64,000 bases of DNA from Microstegium vimineum (lineage: Eukaryota > Streptophyta > Magnoliopsida > Poales > Poaceae): assembly GCA_022036555.1 (NCBI GenBank), contig CM039135.1:38590625-38654624 (forward strand), given 5' to 3'. The notes beneath the pieces are model-generated. The model searched no databases. It was given only the letters and a program-made list of their open reading frames with translations, and was not told where the DNA came from. The position numbers and the translations under genes are program-made. Position 1 is the first letter of the stretch, and each line of letters starts with the position of its first letter. Below, piece by piece: positions 25,301 through 35,606 of the stretch.

Positions 25301-26269
25301 TGACTTTGGAGTACTTATCACATACTCCGGGAAGCTGGACTCTGGCTATTCTCGCTTGAAGAACGGTTAACCCGCACTGGGAGTGGAGAGATGGCGAGAG
25401 TAGTGTGTACCCTCCAAGTTAGCGAACTGGATGGAGGTGTACTGTGCTCTCGGGTGGCGGAACCCCGGTCTTGGCGAGAGGATCCAGGGAAAGGTAGTCA
25501 TATGCGTGCTTTAAGCGGCTGTATATGTCGTGTGATAGGGAAGCCCCAGCTGGGATAAACCGGTTCGAATCGTCGTGTTCCTCGGATATGGAAACATGAC
25601 CCTGTTTTCTTCTTCGTAGTAATACACTTAAACCGGATACTTGTTGGATCCCTTCGTGGATGTTTATTACCTTGTTATCGATCATACATCCAGGTCGATA
25701 CTTGAGTAATCTTATGATAACATAAATGATTTCAATTCTTTTTATAAAATGCTCATTTAGGCAAATTACTTGATTCTTGCAAACCACACCTCGAATCCTA
25801 TGACTTGCATACTGTTTTGTCCACCAAATACTTTTCTTTATCGGATAAGTCTTGTGGAGTACTCCCGTACTCAGGGTTTGTTAACCCCTGTTGCAGATGA
25901 GGATCACAACCCGGTTTGTGTGGCTCCTTGCTGCATGACCGTGGTCAGTGTAGATGAAGATGAAGAATAAACTGTCTTTGCTTGACTCTTGGGCAAGAGT
26001 TGCTCGGTTGTCTGCCTTTCATCTATCAGTAGCTTGATGTATCTTTATCGTATGACACTAAGTTATGTTTCAAAACTTATGGTTTGTAATATGACTTTAA
26101 ATTTCCGCTACTTTGATGTAATATAAAAATTTCGTATTACTTCTGTCATGATTGTAATGAGGTGATCCTGTTCGGAAAGAGGTGGATGACCCGCTGCAAA
26201 GTGGCGACACCTGATGGGCTAATTAAGATTTGGATCATCTGTTGGAGATTAAGTTGGTTAATCCTGACA
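22387..26269 (+). mobile_element. 3.9-kb solo LTR nested in the reverse transcriptase
   Basis: The 3,883-bp insert starts TGTAACACCCCGGGTG and ends TTAATCCTGACA, the TG...CA form of an LTR. It splits the RT frame between the GLK...GPT region at 26270 and the ATYQ-type segment just below 22386. No polyprotein coding is found inside, so it is best read as a solo LTR left by recombination. Long LTRs beginning TGTAACACCC are typical of chromoviral Tekay/Del-type gypsy elements, so that family is my guess. The flanking pentamers are AGCAC and AGTGG, which do not match, so a clean target duplication is not visible. Inside, 23870-24240 is a degenerate minisatellite built on TCGATCGAGG. Confidence 0.7.
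23870..24240. repeat. Degenerate minisatellite, TCGATCGAGG-based
   Basis: About fifteen imperfect units of roughly 20-28 bp, each with TCGATCGAGG or TCGATCGAAG followed by CCTAG or TCTCG and a TTTC-rich tail. It lies within the solo LTR. The open frames across it arise from the repeat and are not genes. Confidence 0.75.
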
Positions 26270-26734
26270 AGTGGGCCCTATCTTCAAGCCGAAAGTCATC
26301 ACGATCCATTCAAATAAACCGACGTGGCCTGGACATCTAAAAGCAGTTTTAGATATATCTTCTTCAGCCATGAATATTTGATTATATCTAGCGTTACCAT
26401 CCATAAAACTGATAATCTTATGTCCAGCAGAGGCATCAATTAGTAGATCGGCAACCGACATTGGATAGTCGTCCATCGGCGTAGCTTTATTGAGATTCCT
26501 GAAATCAATACAAACACGAAGTTTTCCATTCTTTTTATATACAGGAACCACGTTAGAAATCCATTCGGCATATCGACATTGCCGAATAAATCCAGCTTCG
26601 ATTAATTTTGTAATTTCAGCTTTATTATCAGGCAATACATGAGGATTGCATCGGCGCGCTGGCTGCCGATGTGGTTGAAAACTTGACTTAATAGGTAACC
26701 GATGTTCAACTATTGATCGGTCCAAACCAGACAT
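26258..26734 (-). pseudogene. Reverse transcriptase N-terminal half of the gypsy element
   Basis: A minus-strand frame of 158 codons with typical gypsy RT text: a start region with VEHRLPIK, then VPVYKKNGKLRVCIDFRNLN (finger and palm) and SFMDGNARYNQI, which holds the first catalytic aspartate. It ends at FGLKIGPT, where the solo LTR interrupts. The remainder of RT resumes below 22386. RT copies element RNA into cDNA. Confidence 0.85.
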
Positions 26735-26928
26735 TTCTGTATAGTCCCAAGCAAATCAATCTTTATATTCCTTTAACAAATCAGTTAACTATTGCTTGCA
26801 TTGGGAATCTAACTTAGCACTAATAAAAGTCGGCCTAGGTTTACTACCATCGTCGATGTCTATTTCTAGCAAGTCATCGGCTGATGTGAACCCCTGTCCA
26901 AGTTTTCCATCATCGGCGAACTGATCCA

Positions 26929-28125
26929 TTAAACCTCTTCTTCAGAACCGACTGCTTGGATCGGTGTAATTTGGTAATCGGCCACCTTGAGGAATTCTGT
27001 ATCCCAAGCTTCACCGGATATGCACTTAGTCTGCTCAAAGGTCTCCAACTCTGCCGATGCAACAATTGACGGGACTTCGCTTCGGACGACTTTAATCCTG
27101 TCTCCAACCCATTGCACAAGGCTTTGGTGCATCGTAGAAGGGATGCAGCAGTTGGCGTGAATCCAATCCCTTCCCAAAAGCAAATTGTAGGTCCCCTTGC
27201 CGCTGATCACAAAAAACGTTGTTGGCAAAGTTTTACTGCCGATAGTCAATTCGACACATACGGCTCCCATAGCTGGTGACACATTGCCTTCAAAATCTTT
27301 CAGCTTCATGTCTGTCTTGACTAAGTCTTGGTCACCTTTCCCAAGCTTCCTGAACATGACATACGGCATTATATTAATCGACGCTCCACCATCGACTAAC
27401 ATCTTTGACACCGGTTTCCCATCGACTTTGCCCTTGACAAACAAAGCTCTCAAATGCTTCCTTTCATTATCGGCAGGTTTTTCAAAGACAGCTGTCATCG
27501 GATCTAGCACTAACTGAGCCATATTAGCAGCTTCTTCTTCAGCATCAGTAGGTGCCATGAACTCCATCGACAACATAACAACCATATTGACTTCTGCCGA
27601 TGGACTCCTTTCCTGATGTTTTGGCTTCCAGTCCCAAACTGGAAATCCTCCCTTTGAAGGGTTCTCACCATACTGCAGACCAATCCGACGTTCATGCTGG
27701 ATCCTCCTTCTCTGAGTCTTCGTCAGACCCTTGGGACACCATTGAGGAAGCTTAGTCTTCCAAACTGGCTGGTACCGCTTCTCATCGTGCCGGCTTGCGT
27801 CGCCCCTTATATTTGGATCTCTAGAGAATATTCCTTCATCGGGTACCCTTGCATTAGCCTTCTCTTCGAGGTCTCCTCGACGGATATGCTTGCCAAGCCT
27901 ATCGTGCACACTGAGCTTGCCCCCCAATCGATCATGTACTGATCCCTTTCCCCTGATCGGCCGAGCATAATCCGGTCTATGGCTTTCAAAGCAGGACCTT
28001 TTTTCTAACCGATCGGCGGGATAGCGTCCATTGCATTCAGGACAAATCTGTCTTTGATGTGTGGCAGTAATCCTTGGAAGGCCAAATCTGCCAACTGCCG
28101 ATTGTCGAGCACCAGGCTGTAGCAC
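26929..28125 (-). pseudogene. Gag C-terminus and aspartic protease of the gypsy element
   Basis: A 398-codon minus-strand frame. The first part is basic and ends the gag region. The retropepsin-like protease follows, with the active-site segment KMLVDGGASINIMPY (DGGA in place of the usual DSGA or DTGA) and the later LLLGRDWIH motif. The protease normally cuts the polyprotein. Upstream it overlaps, in another frame, the gag segment at 28223-28005. The frame ends at 26929, leaving a gap with stops before RT, so the polyprotein is broken here too. Confidence 0.8.
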
Positions 28126-29279
28126 TTGTTCTTCACGTCCCGAAGCCTTTGCACGAAGCCCTCCACCGATTCGTCATTACGTTGCTTCAGCTTGACTAAA
28201 TCGGTAATTCTTTTTTCATGCACGCCAGAAAAGAAGTATCGGTGAAACTGCTTCTCTAGATCGGCCTAGGTAATCACAGAGTTTGGAGGAAGCGAGATGA
28301 ATCACGTAAATGCCGATCCAGACAAGGATGACGAAAACAGTCTCACCCTTAGTTCATCTCTGGTGGCTGCCTCTCCACATTGGATAATGAAACAGTTGAT
28401 ATGCTCCATTGTCGATGTGTCATCTTAGCCAGAAAATTTTGTGAAATCTGGTACCTTGTATCGATTCGGAAGAGGAATCAAGTCGTATGCCGGAGGATAT
28501 GATGTTTGATAAGAATACGTATTAACCTTAGGCTTGATACCGAACTGTTCTTTCATCACTTCGGCGATCTTATCGGCCCAGTATGTATCTTGATCCTGCC
28601 GATGCGCAGGCTGGACATTCATCGGCTGGACTATTTGACACACCCCCTTTTGCCTCTGTAGTGGGTAAGCTGGCCCAATTGGCGCAGGCGTAACACCACC
28701 TTGCTGAACATTATGCATCGGCTGACTTGCCGATGTATATCCTTGGGCACCAACTAGGGTGTATTGGGACACCGCTGGCCGATACACCGATGTCTCATTC
28801 TGAACGATGGTCGGGTAAGGGTATTGCTGCGCCCCTATTATCTGGTACCCAGATTGCACCACCTGTTCTTGAATTGGACCGGCCCACACAGGGTTGTGGG
28901 TTACCGGCATGTGACCTGCCGATAGTTGGCAACTGCCCGACGTCTGCTGTTCCTGCATCCTGGAATAGTCAGCGAATGAGCCCCCTTGATGTACTGACAT
29001 CCCGGTTGGAGGGTTCGCTATTATCATAGGATAGTTTATAACTGTCCTATCCTGTTGCATCGACAACACATTTGCCGATGGTTGCCCGCAAGACATCTTG
29101 GGTATGACCATCTGACAATTCCCCGGCGGCGCCTGCATGTTTGGAGCAGACGCAGCTTGATGCATCACCGGGCTCATCGGTTGTGCCGATGTCGCCAATT
29201 CCACAGGAGCCTTTCCCGCCGCATTGTCTTGGATCAACTTGGCGTCGGCAGACGAATCTGGAGGCATACCATACCCCAC
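28005..29279 (-). pseudogene. Gag region of the gypsy element
   Basis: Two same-strand pieces: 29279-28425, a Gln/Pro/Tyr-rich linker ending YKVPDFTKFSG, and 28223-28005, with KLKQRNDESVEGFVQRLRD, a typical retrotransposon gag (PF03732) segment. Stops at about 28423 and near 28268 separate them. Gag forms the particle in which reverse transcription occurs. The Pro/Gln-rich N-terminal part is long compared with copia-type gag but usual for Tat-type elements. Confidence 0.75.
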
Positions 29280-29841
29280 AAGTTAGTGGGAGCCGACCGG
29301 TTCGGGACCACCTGTCCTGATGCTGTTGATGCCGTTGGATCGATGCTTAGCCGAACGACGCTTGTAGGGCTTGATCTTGTCGGTGTAACTTCATTGGAAG
29401 AAGGATTTATAGGCTGGAACGCTGGAACCGCCGATGAAATTGTAGCAGATGCCGACCCAAGTTGATGATACGCTGGACCGACATACTTAGGTGGATGTCC
29501 TTCTTTGAAAGATTACATGACAGCATTATACACAGTATTGGACCACACCGTAGAGTGGTTAATTAATGCCTGATTTAACGCGGTATTAATCATGTCTTGT
29601 AACTTACCAGAATTGGCATCGAAGGTGACCTGTCGTGGCAACGGCGGATCTTACTTTTGTACTGCATCGTCACTCCTGTTTAGGCTGAAGGATTTCAGAT
29701 ACAACTGTTTGTACTCCTCCATAGCCTGCTCCATAGCCCGCTTTTGATCATCTTTCAGATCTGCTTCGGAGACATCGATGACGTTCCTTGGATTGACGTC
29801 AGTAGAATCACCTATGATCGTAATCAAGAGATATATCTAGG
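29280..29841 (-). other. Gypsy leader and degraded gag start
   Basis: Sequence between the primer-binding site and the readable gag frame. No long open frame is seen on the minus strand; the original start codon cannot be fixed because the frame is broken. Confidence 0.5.
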
Positions 29842-29859
29842 GTCCCACCGGGTGTGCCA
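29842..29859 (-). other. Primer-binding site of the gypsy element
   Basis: On the minus strand this reads TGGCACACCCGGTGGGAC, seven bases internal to the 5' LTR end at 29867. A TGGC start followed by a GGTGGGAC core resembles primer-binding sites of many plant gypsy elements. The tRNA pairing was not tested. Confidence 0.65.
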
Positions 29860-29866
29860 AAAGAGG

Positions 29867-30698
29867 TGTTGACACAAAAAGCGTCTGATCTGCGAACACC
29901 ACGGACTTATATCCGAACTCGATATCCAAAGATGTGCCAGTCGATTTGACCAGTTAATCGACAAGGACGATAACTAGAACAAGCTTGAACGAGACGACAG
30001 CGATGCGCCCGGACGTCAAAGCTCAACTTGATCAAAACGCGGAACTTGCGAAGACGATGGAGATTTTGCAGATGCAGCCCGTCGAGACGTCGTAAGAATT
30101 CGTAGATAAACTTATAGCTAATGCGAAAAAGTAGATGCTGGAAAAGTAGGACGAAAATAATAGATTTGTTTGATTGTATTGTATATCTCTCATACGGGCC
30201 TTAGGTACATATTTATACTCCAGTAGGAGGAGTTGTACATAGACACGACTCATACCTAAATAAAACTCCTATTTTTAAGGAAATAAATGACTCGTGCAAG
30301 AGTCGAACTCAAACTGATATAATAATACTGGTATAAAATCACCAGTTTCCTTATCTATTCTCTTCGCGATGACACTTTCCATCGGTAGATTTCTTTCCAT
30401 CCGCAACCTTCTTCCATTACAATCGGCATCTTTCCACTGACGTCAGCTATTTTCTGCATCCATCGGCAACATTTTCGATCAGCAATGTTTTCATGTTTCC
30501 ATCGACAATCTCTCCTTATCGGCAAACACATCTTTCACCCTTAACGCGTCCCCAATCAATTTCACTACCGACGACTTCCTCTGCCTCCATCGGTAACCTG
30601 AATAGTGGCATCTCGATGCCGATGAGGAACAACGTTTACCTTCTTGCCGATCAGCGCACTCGGTTCAATATTGACCCGTACGAAAAACAGTGTCAACA
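29867..30698 (-). repeat. 5' LTR of the Tat-type gypsy element
   Basis: 832 bp, same length as the 3' LTR and about 96.6 percent identical by eye. Differences cluster near the outer 60 bp, at about 30055-30072 and at about 30473-30510. The immediate outer flank is GTACC, matching the left flank of the element. Confidence 0.92.
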
Positions 30699-30703
30699 GT
30701 ACC

Positions 30704-32493
30704 TCCATTCGAGATGACGTTGCGACTATTGTTTTGTTGGATACATGCACCCTCTCACCTTGAGGTGTGACTGTGTGAGCAAAGTGATGGAAACACAACT
30801 ATACAAAGTCAAGACGGAAGCAAAGTGACCTAAAACAGGAGATAAGCACTGGATAATAACCAATCATCAGACGCAAAATGTTTCTACGACGACCCGGCCG
30901 TCCGGCGTGAGCATTGCTAGCACCATGGGCCGAGTTTTTCGGCCTACAGTTTGCAAGGGCTAAGCCTAAAAGAGTTGAGCTGAAGTATTGTGGGCTGAAT
31001 TGAAATTTGAAAGTGCCCGTAGGCCATGGCCCAGTACCACATATCCACCATGTATATGTTCTGAAGAAGGAAATACATGTGACATGCTAGACAAATTGAT
31101 GGTACGGTGGGCATTGGCAGCCGCACCATTTGTACATGTTCTGAAGAATCGGCTAGAGCAATGCTATAGTTTTCTTGAGGATCTAGGCGGATAAACATTA
31201 TCAGTGAGTGTCATTCACACCATGTTCTTCATCTGAAGAACCCAAATGAGCAGGTTCAGAACCATTGACACCAAGGTTGACATGAGAATCTCCAGATCTG
31301 TATGTAGCCTTCGTGATTAAAATTTATATACAAGTACTCCTATGTAAGAGGCGCCACAGTTGTTGCCAATTGAAATAGAAGCAGTCAAGCTTTCCTTACC
31401 AGGACTAATGATAAAGAGTATAAGACCGATGAAGACTCAGGAAACGGTGGTCGGCTCAGTAGACAACGTCTGCATTTCCATTTGCCAGTATGATGCGTCA
31501 CTTGTTTGCAAGCAGCTTTTTTTTAGATAGAGGATAGAAACTATCCGACTTCATCTACTCGTGAGTAGAATCAGACCAAACTATTACAGCATTAAAAAGT
31601 AAAGAAAGAAATTGACTAAAGAAAATACATCCCCAACAAGGAGTTTGAGTAGTTCTACGCGACCTCTGTCTTCCACCATGATGTCAATTCCACAAAATAA
31701 GATCACCAACGTCAAGACGAAGCCGCCAAACACGTTTGTCAGACCTAATGAAGGCACTGAAAACGTTGAACACCGACCACCATTGAACACCATTGAAGAT
31801 TGGATGCTTCTTCCTTAGCAACAACACGAAGCACTTGGTGTAGATGTCCACCAAACACCGAGCTGTTACGCCATCGAATGCCACCTCCGCCTTGAGCTGA
31901 ACACTGAACAAGATAACCACACGGGAGAACTGCCCCACCTTAGCGATCAAGAACTTCGACGACGCGCCTACGCCATCGTCGCCGGCCCGGAGAAACCAGC
32001 CTAGATTTTCACCCAGTTATTGAACGCCTGCAGACGCAGCAGGGGACGGACTGAGCAACGGCTTCAATGACACCTTCAACAAGGTATGTGGCCCAGATAG
32101 TTCCACCGACGTCGGCCTGGTGTAACACGCCAGACAAGGTTTTCACCCAAGCCGTCGCCACCATCGTCGACTCTGCGCCTGACCAACGTGGAAGACCGCC
32201 TTCACCGGAAGGCCACCATCAGAGATGCTCAGAAGGCGGGCACACCACCAATTGCACCACCCCTGCCCACTGGACGTCAGAACCGGCAGAAGCTCAACTG
32301 CCTTTACCTTAAAGAGAGATTGGTTCTTTAGAGCCCCAATGAGATATTTAAGCACATGCACATGCGTCGATCCTATATTCTCAATTTCCAATCTCTTGCA
32401 ATTGCAGCCGCCCATTCTCCTTTAGTGGCATACATCATTCGTCATTTCTTGTTGTCTGTGTCTCTTCAAATCTCAGCATTGATCTCAACCGAT
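30704..32493. other. Intergenic DNA with old repeat remnants
   Basis: No gene recognised. The segment at 30862-31066 is repeated as a direct copy at 34526-34724. A more GC-rich part (31620-32310) has codon-like texture but no conserved frame and looks like a decayed repeat. Confidence 0.35.
30862..31066 (+). repeat. Direct repeat copy A (about 200 bp)
   Basis: It shares roughly 90 percent identity by eye with 34526-34724, including the words AACATTGCTAGCACCATGGG (GAGCATT in this copy) and CCACATATCCACCATGTATA. Same orientation, 3.66 kb apart. The nature is unknown. Confidence 0.8.
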
Positions 32494-32621
32494 TTAGGCT
32501 TTGTTTGGATACGCATGTATGTATTGCTCTCAAATCATATGGGTTGAAGTGTATTCAAACTAAATTCCACTCTAAATCATGTGGTTTAAGAGAGATACAT
32601 GCGCATCCAAACAAGACCTTA
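32494..32621. mobile_element. Tourist-like MITE
   Basis: The body is 32497-32618 (122 bp). Ends are inverted repeats: GGCTTTGTTTGGATACGCATG on the left, GGTCTTGTTTGGATGCGCATG from the right. They are flanked by TTA on both sides (32494-32496 and 32619-32621). The TTA duplication and short AT-rich body fit PIF/Harbinger-derived Tourist MITEs. Confidence 0.75.
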
Positions 32622-32928
32622 TTGATGGATTTGTGCTTGCTGCCTGTTGTCGGTGTCTCTTTGTTATCGATCTAAGTGGATGTAGTTATAGAGCCACGCT
32701 TTGCTCCTTCCCACATGTTCGTCCACCTCAGCATTCCTAGCAGGTGGTTGATAGAGCCATGCTCTCTTCCTTTTCGTTTGCACATATTTCACTTGAGATC
32801 GAAGACTTTATTTTGATGTTGTCAAATTCACCTCATGTGGATTTATACGAATTTGACTACATCTAAACAAGGACTAAGCATTCTCAGTTAATGTATTGAT
32901 AGACCCACTACATTTGATGAGTAAATAA

Positions 32929-33880
32929 ATCCAAATAGGGAACTGCTCCGGTACTCTCTTTTCTAAAAACATTTCACCAATCTCAAAGCAGCCGATTAAA
33001 AATTAATTATTTTCTATTTCAATTATCGCCGGAGTTACGATTCAGCTTAGCCTGTCCAATCTAGCTGGCTAGCCTCCAGCCCAGCCCGCCCTCTCTGCTC
33101 AGTGTCGCGAGCACCAATGGCTAGCGGCCTCTATTCCTCCCCATACTCCCACAATCCCATTTTATCGTGCGGCAGCAAGCAGCAGCTTCCGCGGCGCCGG
33201 TGTTGCCTTTGAGAAAGAAGGCGTTGGGGACCATCCCCGGGTGGTTGTGCACTTGTGCGGCGACAGCGTCGCGCGCGCCAGGAAGCAGAAGACGCTAATC
33301 TACGTCACTACGTGCGTGAGGAGCAGGGGCAAAAGGCAAGGCCACACACGTGGTGACGCCGGGACAGGATCAGTACACACAACCGATCACAAGCTCCGGC
33401 TAAACAGCAGCCCTGCTTAGCAAGAAGTCTGGGCACCGGTGTATGTGCACGTAGGTCGATGTCGGGTGTCATGCTCTGAATTTTGGGGCTGCATCGCACC
33501 ACTAGATCGAGCTAATACCATAAAGCTTCGGGCATGGCATGACGAATGGGAGGGGTGGAGGCGCCGGCGTGCTGCTCCGCGGCCAGTGGCACAGTTGGAC
33601 GCCTCCGATCCTCCGGCCGGTGGTCCGATGTCTATGTCTTTTTCCTCAACGACGACGGCGCCACCGCCGAACCTCCTTGCCGCAGCACGCCAAAATAAGA
33701 TCGCGATTGCCATCTCTGTCGAACTAACAGAGCAGAGCGGGCCGGCTAGGCTTGGGGCTAGTTTGGACAAGCTAAGCCCAATCATGACCCAGACAATAAA
33801 TCAAATAGAAAATAATTATAACTCTTTAGATTCGTGCTATTTTTAGAAGAGGGAGTACCGGAGCAGTTCCCATCCAAATA
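32929..33880. mobile_element. Mutator-type non-autonomous element (possible Pack-MULE)
   Basis: The body is 32938-33871 (934 bp). The terminal inverted repeat begins GGGAACTGCTCCGGTACTC and is nearly perfect for about 31 bp, with looser inverted similarity for over 100 bp further in. Identical 9-bp duplications ATCCAAATA lie at 32929-32937 and 33872-33880. These are Mutator-superfamily marks. The interior (33060-33770) is much more GC-rich than the flanks and has overlapping open frames of up to 135 codons, as in Pack-MULEs that carry host gene pieces. I do not recognise the captured sequence. Confidence 0.85.
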
Positions 33881-34525
33881 TTAGATAAATTACCCGATGC
33901 ACACATACCAATTGTCAACTGAATGTAGTTAGACTATGCTCTCCCTATTAAATGGCTAATTTTAATAGCTCCGCATATCTTTCTATTCTATCAAAAGAAA
34001 TAAAAGGGAGGAGGAAAAACACTAATAATAACTAGATATTTTCACATCATTCCACCTCTAGAGTGGCTAGGACTTTACACGTGATTTGGAACCATTAACT
34101 TTACGTGGACCGGGTGACTTTTCCCAAGCTCTAAAAGATTAGGAGGATGGATTATGAATTGTTGGAGAGGGTTTTTTTCTCATCCAGCTAAAATCAAGGA
34201 TTAAGAAGGGATTTAGAAAACACTGAAGATGCTCTAAGCATAATGTTAGCTTATAACACACAAGAAAGAACAGACACAAATATCCTAAGGACCGGTCCTC
34301 GTGGTTCTCCTATCTCTATCCGTGTTCGTTCTTCACAATGATTCCTTCCTATCCCTACTCTAACACTAAACCCTTGATATTCTTAAATAGACGATTGTTT
34401 CACAACAATGAATCACACAATAAACTGGATTGCAAATTTGGAAGAGAGGGCAAACCCACCTCAGTCGCAATAACTAAACCCTTGTTTTCTTTATAGACAT
34501 TTGCTCACGATGAATGATGAGGCCA
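33881..34525. other. Intergenic DNA
   Basis: AT-rich, no gene or definable element recognised. Confidence 0.35.
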
Positions 34526-34724
34526 AAATCATCAGTCGCAATGCTCCTACGATGACCCGGCGTGAACATTGCTAGCACCATGGGCCGAGTTTTTTTGGCC
34601 TACAGTTTTCAAGGGCTGAGCCCAAAAGAGTTGAGCTGAAGTATTATGGGCTGAATTGAAATATGAAAGTGCCCGTGGGCCATGGCCCAGTACCACATAT
34701 CCACCATGTATATGTTCTGAAGAG
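34526..34724 (+). repeat. Direct repeat copy B (about 200 bp)
   Basis: Second copy of the segment at 30862-31066, same orientation. It ends at TTCTGAAGAG, where the two copies diverge. Confidence 0.8.
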
Positions 34725-34859
34725 GAAAAAATCCAATTTTTCTCCCTGAACTTTGGTCGGCGTCCGTTTTTCCTCGCTGAACTATGAAACCAGAAATGTT
34801 TCCTCCTTCAACTCTGAAAATCGTTCGTTTTACCTCCCTGAGTGGTTTTGCATAGTGGT

Positions 34860-35215
34860 TTTTGTATTTTTTCTTTTTTATTTATTTCGAATTTTGTTTT
34901 GAAAAATCATATTAAATCATAAAAAATCATAAAATGAAAAATTCAATTTTATTGGGCTCCACATGAGTAGTTCTATACAACGAACATATAATATGATATA
35001 CTTCAGTACAAAGTTTTTAAACTAATTATAAAAAGGTATAGATTTAAAGGTACTATAAAAACTGTATACTAAAACATATCATATTATACATTCACTATAT
35101 AGATCTACTCATGTGAAGTCTAATAAAATTGGAATTTCCATTTTATGATTTATCTATGATTTAATACGATTTTCTAAAGATTTCGTCGAAATAAATAAAA
35201 AAGGAAAATGTCCAC
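34860..35215. repeat. AT-rich inverted repeat (foldback element)
   Basis: Two arms of about 150 bp face each other around 35030. The left arm carries AAATCATAAAATGAAAAATT and CCACATGAGTAGTTCTATA; the right arm carries their approximate complements (TATAGATCTACTCATGTG). The flank at 34730-34860 has CTCCCTGAACT-type words seen in grass repeats. No target duplication was found, so the element type is open. Confidence 0.55.
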
Positions 35216-35606
35216 CGTGTCCATACGGAGAAGCGAGAACAGGAGAAGAGATCTGTGCAGTTCAATTTCTTTATATAAAACGAAGGTGAAGCTGCAAAAA
35301 TCCTCCGATTTGATTGAGTTTGACCATCTCACTATCTCAGTGTACAAACAGAAACAGTAGCCGCAACTGAACCCCGGGAAAAGGTAAGAGTAAAAAATAA
35401 AACCCCACGCCGCGACTCTGTCTTCTAACGCCGGATCCTAATCCGCCATTAACGCTCTCCGCTCGAGAGCTCGATTCCTATCGCAGAGGCGCGAGTTCCC
35501 CGTTCTGTTATAAACCGGCGCCGCGGCCTCCCGTCCTCTCCTCTCCTCCAGTCCCCCTCTTCTTCGCGGGATCCGAGGGGCGCGCGCTTGCGTCAGGTCC
35601 GCAAGA

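Larger units (their letters stand above)
14609..30698 (-). mobile_element. Complete Ty3-gypsy LTR retrotransposon, Tat type
   Basis: A 16,090-bp element bounded by two 832-bp LTRs and 5-bp target duplications GTACC at 14604-14608 and 30699-30703. It reads on the minus strand: 5' LTR 29867-30698, primer-binding site, gag, protease, reverse transcriptase, RNase H, a second archaeal-type RNase H, integrase, then a spacer with a long antisense gene, polypurine tract and 3' LTR. The order RT-RH-aRH-INT, with extra antisense coding between integrase and the 3' LTR, is the known layout of the Tat lineage (Ogre, Retand, Grande, RIRE2 types). All polyprotein parts carry stops or frameshifts, so it is not autonomous now. 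I count about 28 differences between the two LTRs (about 3.4 percent), suggesting roughly 1.3 million years at a commonly used grass rate of 1.3e-8 per site per year. Confidence 0.93.
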
